A stretch of 59,797 bases of DNA, from contig NZ_BBIS01000046.1 of assembly GCF_000730605.1 (NCBI RefSeq), positions 1 through 59,797 of the forward strand. Direction: 5' to 3'. Positions 16,712 to 25,332 of the stretch are shown here, one piece after another. The position numbers and the translations under genes were made by a program. Every line of letters begins with the position of its first letter. Positions within the stretch are counted from its first letter, which is position 1. The stretch is from Pseudomonas monteilii NBRC 103158 = DSM 14164. GTDB lineage: Bacteria; Pseudomonadota; Gammaproteobacteria; Pseudomonadales; Pseudomonadaceae. The notes below the pieces were generated by a model. That model had not been told where the DNA came from, made no database searches, and saw only the letters and a list, made by a program, of their open reading frames with translations.

Positions 16712-17311
16712 GTGGCTATGCAACATGACGCAAGCGACCGCCGATCAGGGACAGGCCGGCTGATATTTCTGGTAGGACCGTCAGGTTCGGGAAAAGATTC
16801 CCTGATCGACGCTTCGCGTGAGCGGCTGGCGGCCGCCGGGGTAGAGGTTGCCCGTCGGGTCATTACCCGCTCGGCCGAAGCCAAGGGCGAAGCTGCCCAA
16901 GGGGTTACGGCGGAACAGTTTGAAACCCTGCGTGAGCAGGGGGCATTTGCCATGTGCTGGTGGGCCAATGGCCTGGGGTATGGCATTCCTCGGCAGGTGG
17001 ATGAGTGGTTGGCGGCGGGCAAGGCGGTGCTGGTGAATGGCTCGCGGGCTTACCTGCCCGAAGCGCGTCAGCGTTACCCGGACATGTTGGCAGTGCTGGT
17101 CGAGGTCAGGCCGGAGGTGCTGCGCCAGCGCTTGCTAGCCCGGGGCCGCGAAAGCGTCGAGGAGGTTGAACAGCGGTTGGCGCGCAGTGCTCGTTTGCAG
17201 GTGTTGTCCGATCCTTCGGTGCATGTGCTGGACAACTCGACAAGCCTGGAGGCAGCGGTCGCGGCCCTGTTCGGGTTGCTTCGCGATGAAGGTGTGCTGC
17301 CGCCGGTGTAG
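16712..17311 (+). CDS. phnN: Ribose 1,5-bisphosphate phosphokinase PhnN
   Basis: A 199-residue P-loop kinase of the guanylate-kinase fold. PhnN phosphorylates ribose 1,5-bisphosphate to PRPP in the carbon-phosphorus lyase pathway. The Walker A motif GPSGSGKD is at about residues 22-29, and WANGLGYGIP and the VNGSRAYLPEA block are typical of PhnN rather than of guanylate kinase. The start is uncertain: GTG 16712 or ATG 16718, neither with a strong ribosome binding site. No other phn gene is nearby. A lone phnN may serve as an alternative PRPP source. Confidence 0.88.
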   Translation: MAMQHDASDRRSGTGRLIFLVGPSGSGKDSLIDASRERLAAAGVEVARRVITRSAEAKGEAAQGVTAEQFETLREQGAFAMCWWANGLGYGIPRQVDEWLAAGKAVLVNGSRAYLPEARQRYPDMLAVLVEVRPEVLRQRLLARGRESVEEVEQRLARSARLQVLSDPSVHVLDNSTSLEAAVAALFGLLRDEGVLPPV

Positions 17312-17422
17312 CAGTGCCAGAAAAGGATTACGCGAAAAAGCCAGGTAGAGGCATGACAAACGCCAGCATGCTGGTTAACATGCTGGCCGTCCCGCTGTGC
17401 AGCGCTCGCTGCCGGTGCTTGC

Positions 17423-17499
17423 GTCTCAGTAGCTCAATTGGATAGAGCATCCCCCTCCTAAGGGGAAGGTTGCAGGTTCAATTCCTGCCTGGGACGCCA
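17423..17499 (+). tRNA. tRNA-Arg (anticodon CCU)
   Basis: A 77-base cloverleaf with acceptor GTCTCAG/CTGGGAC (one wobble), anticodon stem TCCCC/GGGGA enclosing CCT, and encoded CCA. It reads AGG. The 3' end of this tRNA is a frequent integration site for genomic islands; no integrase or repeated 3' end is visible here. Confidence 0.96.
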
Positions 17500-17688
17500 T
17501 TTCCTGTTTGCCGACAACGTTCCCCTAAGCAGGCACTGTCGTGCGCCTGCGTCCACGCGTGGCAAATAGCTACCAGGCTGCCACCATGGACAATAAGGCC
17601 AAGGACCTCAAACGATTTCTATGCACAACATCCTGCTGATTTTTCCTAAGGACTGTTGCGCTTCATGTCGCACGGCTGACACTTTCTC

Positions 17689-18015
17689 CTAAAGCCCCCA
17701 GTGCTTCAACGCCCACAACACCCCCATGCCCACAACCAGCGTCAGCATCGTGCTGCGTGTGCGCCAGGCTACCAACGCAGCCAGGACCGCCGCGGGTATC
17801 TGCGGGTTCGTCCAGTCGAACCCGGCATGCCGGTCAGGGAAGACCACGGCCGGCAACACCAGCGCAGCCAGTACACTGGCCGGCACATAGGCCAATGCGC
17901 GGCGAAACAGAGGCGGGATGCGCAACACCGTGTGCAGTTCGATGAACGACAGCCGGATGGCGAAGGTGCCCAGGCCAATCAGCACGAAGGTTATCCACTG
18001 GGTCGTTTCGCTCAT
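17689..18015 (-). CDS. azlD: AzlD-family branched-chain amino acid transport protein
   Basis: A 108-residue small membrane protein with about four hydrophobic segments (WITFVLIGLGTFAIRLSFI near the start, VLAALVLPAVVFP in the middle, LTLVVGMGVLWAL at the end). AzlD proteins pair with AzlC to export branched-chain amino acids or analogues. It overlaps the end of azlC by four bases, so the two are co-translated. The substrate cannot be told from sequence. Confidence 0.85.
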   Translation of the reverse strand: MSETTQWITFVLIGLGTFAIRLSFIELHTVLRIPPLFRRALAYVPASVLAALVLPAVVFPDRHAGFDWTNPQIPAAVLAALVAWRTRSTMLTLVVGMGVLWALKHWGL

Positions 18016-18746
18016 GATGCTTTCTGCTCTGTATGGGCTTCAGGTACGGCGTGTTGTTTTTGCCGACTCTCGATGGCCAGCCCGGCGATGATTCCGCCGA
18101 CGGCACCGGTCAGCAGGCCAAGGTTGTAGGGCAGGTCAACGGCCAGCACCGCAAGCACGCCACCGGTCAGCGCGGCGCCGAGCATGGCGGTATTGCGAAT
18201 GCCGGGTATCAGCAAGGCCAGAAAAGACAACGGTATGGCAAAACCCAGTGACCAGTCTTCCGGAATGCCTGCGCCCAGGTACATGCCCGCCAGTACCGAG
18301 AGGTTCCAGCCGAACCACATGGTGATCGCCGTGCCGGCGTAATAGGGGTAGGCATGCTGGCCTAGTCCGCCTGTGCCCATTTTCAGTGTGCACAGGGCGA
18401 AGGACTGATCCGACAGCATGAACGCCATTGGCCATTTGTGACGGCGCGGGAGGTGGCCCAGGTGTGGGGCCAGGCTGGCGCTGTACATCAGAAAACGCAG
18501 GTTGATCACCAGTGCGGTGACCACCATCGTCACTGGCAGGGCGGCGTTTTGCATCAATTGCATCACCACCATTTGCGCAGAGCCGGAGTAGAACAGCAAG
18601 GTCATGCCAATGGCGTCGGCGGGTGACAGGCCCATGCCGATTGCCGTAACCCCAGTGATCAGGCCAAAAGGCACAATGCCGGAGGTCAACGGCAGAACGC
18701 TTTGTGCGCCCTGCTTGAATGCTTGGGTCGCGCTTGGGGACTGCAT
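18012..18746 (-). CDS. azlC: AzlC-family branched-chain amino acid permease
   Basis: A 244-residue inner membrane protein with multiple hydrophobic segments. Family blocks are seen: PLTSGIVPFGLITGVTAIGMGLSP, LLFYSGSAQMVVMQLM and INLRFLMYSASLAPHL. It is the large subunit of an AzlCD exporter. The gene is divergent from a LysR regulator starting 118 bases away, which probably controls it. Confidence 0.88.
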   Translation of the reverse strand: MQSPSATQAFKQGAQSVLPLTSGIVPFGLITGVTAIGMGLSPADAIGMTLLFYSGSAQMVVMQLMQNAALPVTMVVTALVINLRFLMYSASLAPHLGHLPRRHKWPMAFMLSDQSFALCTLKMGTGGLGQHAYPYYAGTAITMWFGWNLSVLAGMYLGAGIPEDWSLGFAIPLSFLALLIPGIRNTAMLGAALTGGVLAVLAVDLPYNLGLLTGAVGGIIAGLAIESRQKQHAVPEAHTEQKAS

Positions 18747-18836
18747 GGGAGTTCCTTGAAGCTGTTCGGAGGGTGCATGGACACCCTCACGTTAATGCGC
18801 CTGACAGTTGGCCACAACGTCAGATTTCTGAAATAG

Positions 18837-18858
18837 TAGGCCTAAAAAATATAGGCCT
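18837..18858 (+). promoter_or_regulatory. TAGGCCT repeat upstream of the LysR gene
   Basis: TAGGCCTA (18837-18844) and TAGGCCT (18852-18858) lie 15 bases apart, start to start, 7-28 bases before the LysR GTG start. Each core AGGCCT is itself palindromic. The spacing (about one and a half helical turns) and place suit an autoregulatory operator. Confidence 0.4.
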
Positions 18859-18864
18859 CATACC

Positions 18865-19743
18865 GTGTATCTCGACAGCCCCACCCGGCACTCGCTCCAG
18901 CTCAATGCCTTGCGTGCCTTCGAGGCGTCTGCGCGCCTGGGCGGTTTCGCGCGTGCCGCCCTCGAACTCAAGGTCACCCCAGGGGCCATCGCCGCCTTGG
19001 TCAAGACGCTGGAAAACGAATACGGCGCTGCGTTGTTCGAGCGCCATGCCAAGGGCGTACGCCTGACGCCCCTGGGTGAGAGCGTGAAAAGCCAGTTCAC
19101 CGAGGCGTTCGATGCAGTGGAAGCTGCCGCGCGCACGTTACGGCGGCTGGCTGCGCCGCAGCGTGTGCACATTGTAACGTCGCCGGCCCTGGCGCAGTTG
19201 TGGATAGGGCCCCGCCTGCCGGAACTGACCCGCCTGCTGGCGCCCATCGAGATTTCGGTTACGGCGGTGGATGAGCCGCCCAACCTCAAACGCAGCCCAT
19301 TCGACCTGTGCCTGTTCTACACCGAAAAACCCGAACGCTGGCAGCGCAGGATCGCCACGGAAGAAGTGTTGCCCGTATGCGTACCCGCCTTGGCAGAGAG
19401 CATCATCACCCCTGCGGACCTTGCCAATGCCCGTTGCATTGCTGACGTAGGCTGGAATGACTGGGCGGTGTGGGCCGGCGCAGCCATGCCGGGGCACAAT
19501 TTCGTGGCCCGTGGGCCGGGTTTTTCCCTGTACTCGATTGCATTGCAGCAGGCGTTGCTGGCTGCCGGTGTGCTGATCGGGCGCAGAAGCCTGGTGCAAC
19601 GCTATCTGGACAGCGGCGAACTGGTGGCGCCCATCGACTGCGCGGTGCCTTTGGGCATGACCATTGCCGCGTGGCGATTACCGGGTGCCAAGGGCAACCA
19701 GGTGGTGGCTGCGGTGGAGGAGGCGCTGCTGCAGTTGGCTTGA
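18865..19743 (+). CDS. LysR-family transcriptional regulator (GcvA-like)
   Basis: A 292-residue LysR regulator. The winged helix-turn-helix fills about residues 8-68 (LNALRAFEASARLGGFARAA and LFERHAKGVRLTPLGE). The rest is the ligand-binding domain. It starts with GTG at 18865, with a stop codon close upstream that leaves no better start. Divergent orientation to azlCD suggests that it regulates that exporter in response to an amino acid or analogue. Confidence 0.88.
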   Translation: MYLDSPTRHSLQLNALRAFEASARLGGFARAALELKVTPGAIAALVKTLENEYGAALFERHAKGVRLTPLGESVKSQFTEAFDAVEAAARTLRRLAAPQRVHIVTSPALAQLWIGPRLPELTRLLAPIEISVTAVDEPPNLKRSPFDLCLFYTEKPERWQRRIATEEVLPVCVPALAESIITPADLANARCIADVGWNDWAVWAGAAMPGHNFVARGPGFSLYSIALQQALLAAGVLIGRRSLVQRYLDSGELVAPIDCAVPLGMTIAAWRLPGAKGNQVVAAVEEALLQLA

Positions 19744-19795
19744 GCCTTGGCGCTGCCTGTCGGGTGGCGCCCCCGACAGGCCTCGTCGCCAATCC

Positions 19796-20323
19796 TCACA
19801 CGTGGCTTATCGCGTCTTCATTGCCATCTGATGTGCCGTCTGCCTGGGAGAGCTGTTCTTGTGCTTTCTCCTGGACCTGGTTCTCGATCTCCTCTTGCAA
19901 GCGCTGAGCGATCAACTCGCCGACCTTGGCCTTCACCTCTGGCGGCAGGGCTTCGTACTGCGCTTCGGTCAGGCCAATTTCGCTGAGCAGTTTTTCCTTG
20001 ATCATCTCGCCGTGCGATTTGGACATCAGCTCCTGAAACGCTTGCCGGGCAGTGCTGGTGGTCAGTTGCTCCGTGCTTTCCTGCCCGGTTACGCCAGAGC
20101 CAAGGTTTTGCAGCATCACCTTGAGTTTGGCGAAAGCCTCCTCCCGGGCATCCTCAGCGTTCTGCTGCGCCGTGTTGCCTTGGTTTTGCTGCTGGGCTGT
20201 CGTGCTGGCGGTGGTGATTGCCGTGCGGAAATCCGTAGCCTGCGCCACAGCCTGTTCATCGTTGGTGCGCTGTGGTTGATGGAGCGTGGGCTGCCAGCTG
20301 ACGCCGTTGTGGGCGATTATCAT
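19796..20323 (-). CDS. Unrecognised 175-residue helical protein
   Basis: I do not recognise a family. ATG 20323 follows AGGAGGAAAC, an almost perfect ribosome binding site. The product (MIIAHNGVSWQPTLHQ...) has no signal peptide or membrane segment. It has a Gln/Ala/Thr-rich low-complexity stretch (about 40-65), then helical segments. Its C-terminal third is strongly charged with coiled-coil potential (KAKVGELIAQRLQEEIENQ...). The spacing ITEAQY/LPPEV resembles segments seen in uncharacterised Pseudomonas proteins. It faces the LysR gene convergently. Confidence 0.75.
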   Translation of the reverse strand: MIIAHNGVSWQPTLHQPQRTNDEQAVAQATDFRTAITTASTTAQQQNQGNTAQQNAEDAREEAFAKLKVMLQNLGSGVTGQESTEQLTTSTARQAFQELMSKSHGEMIKEKLLSEIGLTEAQYEALPPEVKAKVGELIAQRLQEEIENQVQEKAQEQLSQADGTSDGNEDAISHV

Positions 20324-20538
20324 GTTTCCTCCTTGGAAATCGTGTTGGTAGGCGTTAAGCGCAAAAGCCATGCCAGCGCTATGCCGGCTGGAAATTGGGC
20401 GTTGGAGCTATTCCGGTTGCACGCTGGCGGGCATATGCTTGCCCGTCACAGGCATGATTTTGCCGCGTGCGGCAATAACCACCATTGTCGGCAGCCCCTT
20501 GACCGGAGCGCAGTTGCTGGGCATCAGGGAGAGCGTCC

Positions 20539-21537
20539 ATGAATCAGGAAACCAGGCCGGCCCCCGCTGGCTTCAGTGAACAGCAGTTGCACACATTGTT
20601 CGAGTTGATCAGCGATGGCATCTGGGACTGGAATGCCAACACCGGCTACGTCTATCGCAACCCGGGCTGGTACGCGATGCTCGGCTACGCCAGCCACTCC
20701 ATGGCCAACTCGGTACTGACCTGGGAAAGCGTGATTCACCCGGAAGACTACCCACGGGTAATGGCGCATTTCGAGGCGTACATCAGTCAGCGCAACGAGC
20801 GCTACCTCATCGAATACCGCTGCCGTTGCCACGATGGCAGCTACCTGTGGATCGAAGACAGCGGCTACATCATCGACCGTAACGAAGACGGTTCGGTGGC
20901 GCGCATGCTCGGTGCGCACCGCAACATCGACGCCGGCAAACGCCTGGTGGCGCAGCTGGAGCAGAAGAACCAGTCGCTGGAAGGGCAAGTGGCCGAGCGC
21001 ACCCGTGAGTTGTCCCGGGTGAACCAGCAGTTGCAGCGGCAACTGGACGAGAACCGTGAGTTGGCCGAGCGCGATGCGTTAACCCGCATTGCCAACCGCT
21101 ATCGGTTGGAAAAGGCCTTGCAGCTGGAGTGCGAGCGGGCTCAGCGTTTCCGCCAGCCGTTGTCGCTGATCGCCATGGACCTGGATGATTTCAAACCGAT
21201 CAACGACCGCTACGGGCATGCCCGGGGCGATGCAGCGCTGGTGCGGATGGTCGACAGCCTGCGGACCTGCCTGCGCGAACTGGACCTGTTGGCGCGCTGG
21301 GGCGGGGACGAGTTCGTTATCGTAATGCCGCAGAGCACGCTGGGCGAGGCGCTGGATGTCGCCGGGCGCTTGCGCCAGGTGATGGCGCAACTGGAGCCGG
21401 TGGGCGAATGCCGACTGACCATGAGTTATGGCGTGGTGCAGTGGCAGGAAGGGGAGGACCAGCATGCACTGCTGGCACGGGCTGACAAGGCGCTGTACCG
21501 GGCCAAGGGGGCTGGCAAGAACGCCATTGCAGAGTAA
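20539..21537 (+). CDS. PAS-GGDEF diguanylate cyclase
   Basis: A 332-residue soluble protein. A PAS domain of the PAS_3 type lies at about residues 15-130 (DGIWDWNANTGYVYRNPGW, ending RCHDGSYLWIEDSG), a short coiled coil at about 135-175, and a GGDEF domain at about 175-332. The active site RWGGDEF (residues 255-259) is intact, so it should make c-di-GMP. An inhibitory I-site RELD (residues 246-249) sits five residues upstream, so product feedback is expected. No membrane segment. The signal sensed by the PAS domain is unknown. Confidence 0.92.
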   Translation: MNQETRPAPAGFSEQQLHTLFELISDGIWDWNANTGYVYRNPGWYAMLGYASHSMANSVLTWESVIHPEDYPRVMAHFEAYISQRNERYLIEYRCRCHDGSYLWIEDSGYIIDRNEDGSVARMLGAHRNIDAGKRLVAQLEQKNQSLEGQVAERTRELSRVNQQLQRQLDENRELAERDALTRIANRYRLEKALQLECERAQRFRQPLSLIAMDLDDFKPINDRYGHARGDAALVRMVDSLRTCLRELDLLARWGGDEFVIVMPQSTLGEALDVAGRLRQVMAQLEPVGECRLTMSYGVVQWQEGEDQHALLARADKALYRAKGAGKNAIAE

Positions 21538-21558
21538 CCGGTGCTGGCCGCATGAATG

Positions 21559-21594
21559 AAAAAAGACCCGCAGCGCCTCTCGGCGCGGCGGGCC
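21559..21594 (-). terminator. Terminator of the bkd operon
   Basis: Read on the minus strand, GGCCCGCCGCGCC pairs (with two mismatches) with GGCGCTGCGGGTC around GAGA and is followed by CTTTTTT. It lies just after lpdV. Confidence 0.75.
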
Positions 21595-21618
21595 AAATCG
21601 GCCTCGGCCGCTTCAGTG

Positions 21619-22998
21619 TCAGATATGCAGGGCGTGGCCCAGGGCACGCAGTGCCGCTTCCTGTACCGCTTCACCCAGGGTCGGGTGGGCATGGATGGTA
21701 CCGGCCACATCCTCCAGGCAGGCACCCATCTCCAGCGACTGGGCAAACGCCGTGGACAGCTCGGAAACCGCCACGCCAACCGCTTGCCAGCCCAGGATCA
21801 GGTGGTTGTCACGCCGCGCGACCACGCGCACGAAACCGCTTTTCGACTCCAGGCTCATGGCCCGCCCGTTGGCGGCGAACGGGAACTGCGCGACGATGCA
21901 GTCCAGGCCTTGCTGACTGGCCTGTTCCGGCGTCTTGCCGACCACGACCACTTCCGGGTCGGTGAAGCACACGGCGGCTATCGCAGCGGGTTCGAAGCGG
22001 CGTGCTTTGCCGGCGATGATCTCGGCCACCATCTCGCCCTGGGCCATGGCCCGGTGCGCCAGCATCGGTTCGCCGGCCACGTCGCCGATGGCCCAGACGT
22101 TGTGCATGCTGGTCTGGCAGCGCTCGTCGATGGCAATGGCGGCACCATTCATCTTCAGGTCCAGGCATTCCAGGTTGAAGCCCTTGGTGCGTGGGCGGCG
22201 GCCCACGGCTACCAGCACCTGGTCGGCTTCCAGGCGCAGTTGTCCGCCCTTGCCATCGTTGGCCAGCAGGCAGCCATTTTCGTAACCTTCGACGCTGTGG
22301 CCAAGGTGCAGGGCGATACCCAGCTTTTTCAGCGACTCGGCCACCGGGGCGGTCAGTTCGCTGTCGTAAGTCGGCAGGATGCGCTCGCGCGCTTCCACCA
22401 CGCTGACCTGCGCGCCGAGCTTGCGGTAGGCGATGCCCAGCTCCAGGCCGATGTAGCCACCGCCCACCACCACCAGGTGTTGCGGCAGGGCTTTCGGTGC
22501 CAGGGCCTCGGTTGAGGAAATCACCGGCCCACCCAAGGGCAGCATCGGCAGTTCGATACTGCTGGAGCCCGTGGCCAGCAACAGGTGCTCGCACTGGATG
22601 CGCTGGCCATCCACCTCGACCTGCTTGCCATCAAGCACCTTGGCCCAGCCGTGCACCACCTTCACCCCGTGCTTTTTCAGCAGGCCGGCGACACCGGTGG
22701 TGAGGCGGTCGACGATGCCGTCTTTCCAGGCCACGCTCTGGCCGATGTCCAGGCGTGGCGAAGCCACGCTGATGCCCAGCGGCGAGGGTTCGGTAAAGCG
22801 CGAGGCCTGGTGGAACTGCTCGGCCACATGGATCAGCGCCTTGGACGGAATGCAGCCGATGTTCAGGCAGGTACCGCCCAGCGCCTGGCCTTCCACCAGC
22901 ACGGTAGGGATGCCCAGTTGCCCAGCGCGGATGGCCGCCACATAGCCGCCAGGGCCGCCGCCGATGATCAACAGGGTTGTCTGGATAGTCTGTTGCAT
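21619..22998 (-). CDS. lpdV: Branched-chain keto acid dehydrogenase E3 (LPD-Val)
   Basis: A 459-residue dihydrolipoamide dehydrogenase specific to the branched-chain complex. FAD-binding GGGPGGYVAAI, the redox disulfide in GGTCLNIGCIPSK, the NAD-binding VVVGGGYIGLELG and the C-terminal HAHPT motif (active-site His of the partner subunit) are all present. ATG 22998 has GGAG seven bases upstream and gives 459 residues, the length known for P. putida LPD-Val. A GTG at 23004 is also in frame and overlaps the bkdB stop. Confidence 0.96.
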   Translation of the reverse strand: MQQTIQTTLLIIGGGPGGYVAAIRAGQLGIPTVLVEGQALGGTCLNIGCIPSKALIHVAEQFHQASRFTEPSPLGISVASPRLDIGQSVAWKDGIVDRLTTGVAGLLKKHGVKVVHGWAKVLDGKQVEVDGQRIQCEHLLLATGSSSIELPMLPLGGPVISSTEALAPKALPQHLVVVGGGYIGLELGIAYRKLGAQVSVVEARERILPTYDSELTAPVAESLKKLGIALHLGHSVEGYENGCLLANDGKGGQLRLEADQVLVAVGRRPRTKGFNLECLDLKMNGAAIAIDERCQTSMHNVWAIGDVAGEPMLAHRAMAQGEMVAEIIAGKARRFEPAAIAAVCFTDPEVVVVGKTPEQASQQGLDCIVAQFPFAANGRAMSLESKSGFVRVVARRDNHLILGWQAVGVAVSELSTAFAQSLEMGACLEDVAGTIHAHPTLGEAVQEAALRALGHALHI

Positions 22999-23000
22999 GC

Positions 23001-24272
23001 TCACTCCACGAACAGGCAGGCGGGTTGTTCGAGCAGGCCACGCACGGCCTGGATGAACAGGGCGGCGTCCATGCCATCGACCACGCGGTGGTCGAACGAG
23101 CTGGACAGGTTCATCATCTTGCGCACGACGATCTGGCCGTCGATCACCACGGGCCGCTCAACCATGCGGTTGACACCGACGATTGCCACTTCCGGGGTGT
23201 TGACCACCGGCGTGCTGACGATGCCGCCCAGGGCGCCGAGGCTGGTCAGGGTAATGGTCGAACCGGACAGCTCTTCGCGGCTGGCCTTGTTGTTGCGCGC
23301 AGCGTTGGCCAGGCGTGAAATCTCACCGGCATTGGCCCACAGGCTGCCCGCTTCGGCGTGGCGCAGCACAGGTACCATCAGGCCGTTGTCACCTTGTGTG
23401 GCGATGCCCACATGCACCGCGCCATGGCGGGTGATGATCTGCGCTTCGTCATCGTAGGTGGCGTTGATCTGCGGGAAGTCACGCAGCGCCACGACCAGGG
23501 CGCGCACCAGGAACGGCAGCAGTGTCAGCTTGCCGCGGCTGTCGCCATGCTTGCTGTTGAGCTGCTGGCGCAGGGCTTCCAGGGCGGTGACGTCGATTTC
23601 TTCCACATAGCTGAAGTGCGCGACCCGGCGCTTGGCGTCCTGCATGCGCTGGGCGATCTTGCGGCGCAGGCCGATCACCGGCACCTGCTCGCTGTCGGTG
23701 CGCCTGGCATAGCCATTGGGGGTTTGCCCGGCAGCGCTTTGCGGTTTGCTCATGAACGCGTCGAGGTCTTCGTGCAGGATGCGCCCGGCCGGGCCGCTGC
23801 CGTGTACATAACGCAATTCGATGCCGGCATCGAGGGCACGTTTGCGCACCGCCGGCGAGGCCAGCGGCTTGTCGCCCGGCTGGCGCGGCACGATGGGCGC
23901 TGCGTCGTGGCTGGCTGACGCCTGGTACGCCGCCGGTTTAACGTCTTTCTGTGGTTCAGGTTTAGCGGCTACCGGTGCCGCAGGCACTTCGGCCGGCTTG
24001 GCTTGCGGCACATCCACATGGTTGCCGCTGCCTTCCACTTCGATGCGGATCAGCTCACTGCCGACCGCCATCACTTCACCTGGCTGGCCACCTAAGGCCA
24101 GCACCTTGCCGCTGACCGGCGACGGGATTTCCACGGTGGCCTTGTCGGTCATGACGTCGGCTACTACCTGGTCCTCGGCGATGATGTCGCCCACCTTGAC
24201 GAACCATTCCACCAACTCGACCTGCGCGATGCCTTCGCCAATGTCCGGCATCTTGATGACGTGCGTGCCCAT
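23001..24272 (-). CDS. bkdB: Branched-chain keto acid dehydrogenase E2 (lipoamide acyltransferase)
   Basis: A 423-residue E2 core. Domains: lipoyl domain (1-80) with the lipoylated lysine 44 in MTDKATVEIP; a Pro/Ala-rich linker; the E1/E3-binding domain (about 135-175, ASPAVRKRALDAGIELRYVHGSGPAGRI); a second linker; and the catalytic domain (about 195-423) with the family SFDHRVVDG motif. It transfers the acyl group to CoA in breakdown of valine, leucine and isoleucine. The start is directly after the bkdA2 stop. Confidence 0.97.
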   Translation of the reverse strand: MGTHVIKMPDIGEGIAQVELVEWFVKVGDIIAEDQVVADVMTDKATVEIPSPVSGKVLALGGQPGEVMAVGSELIRIEVEGSGNHVDVPQAKPAEVPAAPVAAKPEPQKDVKPAAYQASASHDAAPIVPRQPGDKPLASPAVRKRALDAGIELRYVHGSGPAGRILHEDLDAFMSKPQSAAGQTPNGYARRTDSEQVPVIGLRRKIAQRMQDAKRRVAHFSYVEEIDVTALEALRQQLNSKHGDSRGKLTLLPFLVRALVVALRDFPQINATYDDEAQIITRHGAVHVGIATQGDNGLMVPVLRHAEAGSLWANAGEISRLANAARNNKASREELSGSTITLTSLGALGGIVSTPVVNTPEVAIVGVNRMVERPVVIDGQIVVRKMMNLSSSFDHRVVDGMDAALFIQAVRGLLEQPACLFVE

Positions 24273-25331
24273 TCAGACCTCCATGACCTTTTTCAATGCC
24301 GCACCTACCCGCGAAGGCCCTGGGAAGTAAGCCCATTCCTGCGCGTGAGGGTAGGGGGTGTCCCAACCGGTGACGCGCTCGATCGGCGCCTCCAGGTGGT
24401 GGAAGCAGTGCTCCTGCACCAGCGACACCAGTTCTGCGCCAAAGCCACAGGTACGGGTGGCCTCGTGTACTACCACGCAACGGCCGGTCTTTTTTACCGA
24501 CTCGACGATGGTGTCCAGGTCTAGCGGCCACAGGCTGCGCAGGTCGATCACTTCGGCATCCACGCCACTTTCTTCGGCGGCCACCTGGGCCACGTACACG
24601 GTGGTGCCATAGGTGAGCACGGTCACGTCATTGCCGGGGCGGGTGATGGCGGCCTTGTCCAGTGGCACGGTGTAGTAGCCATCGGGCACGGCGCTGTGCG
24701 GGTGTTTCGACCACGGCGTAACCGGGCGGTCATGGTGGCCGTCGAACGGGCCGTTGTACAGGCGCTTGGGCTCCAGGAAGATCACCGGGTCGTCGCATTC
24801 GATCGAGGCAATCAGCAGGCCTTTGGCGTCGTACGGGTTAGATGGCATCACGGTGCGCAGGCCGCACACCTGAGTGAACATCGCTTCCGGGCTCTGGCTG
24901 TGGGTCTGGCCGCCATAGATACCGCCACCGCAGGGCATGCGCAGGGTCAGCGGGGCGATGAACTCGCCGGCCGAACGGTAGCGCAGGCGGGCCATTTCAG
25001 AAACGATCTGGTCGGAGGCCGGGTAGAAGTAGTCAGCGAACTGGATTTCCACCACCGGGCGCAGGCCGTAGGCACCCATGCCCACGGCGGTGCCGACGAT
25101 CCCGCTTTCAGAGATGGGCGCGTCGAACACGCGGGACTTGCCGTACTTGGTCTGCAGGCCTTCGGTGCAGCGGAACACGCCGCCGAAGTAGCCGACGTCC
25201 TGGCCGTACACCACCACATTGTCGTCGCGCTCAAGCATGACATCCATGGCCGAGCGCAGGGCCTGGATCATGGTCATGGTAGTGGTGGCCATGGCGGTTT
25301 CCGGGTTGATGCTGTTGTTGTGGTCGTTCAT
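24273..25331 (-). CDS. bkdA2: Branched-chain keto acid dehydrogenase E1 beta
   Basis: A 352-residue beta subunit of the thiamine diphosphate-dependent decarboxylase. Typical blocks are VVVYGQDVGYFGGVFRCTEGL, FDAPISESGIVGTAVGMGAYG and QFADYFYPASDQI. The frame is open further upstream inside bkdA1, but ATG 25331 lies right after the bkdA1 stop with GGGGG upstream and gives the known N-terminus MNDHNNSINPETAMA. Confidence 0.96.
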   Translation of the reverse strand: MNDHNNSINPETAMATTTMTMIQALRSAMDVMLERDDNVVVYGQDVGYFGGVFRCTEGLQTKYGKSRVFDAPISESGIVGTAVGMGAYGLRPVVEIQFADYFYPASDQIVSEMARLRYRSAGEFIAPLTLRMPCGGGIYGGQTHSQSPEAMFTQVCGLRTVMPSNPYDAKGLLIASIECDDPVIFLEPKRLYNGPFDGHHDRPVTPWSKHPHSAVPDGYYTVPLDKAAITRPGNDVTVLTYGTTVYVAQVAAEESGVDAEVIDLRSLWPLDLDTIVESVKKTGRCVVVHEATRTCGFGAELVSLVQEHCFHHLEAPIERVTGWDTPYPHAQEWAYFPGPSRVGAALKKVMEV

Positions 25332-25332
25332 C

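Noticed and set aside
17423..17688. A genomic-island attachment site at tRNA-Arg(CCU).
   Set aside because: No integrase gene and no second copy of the tRNA 3' end is visible in the window.
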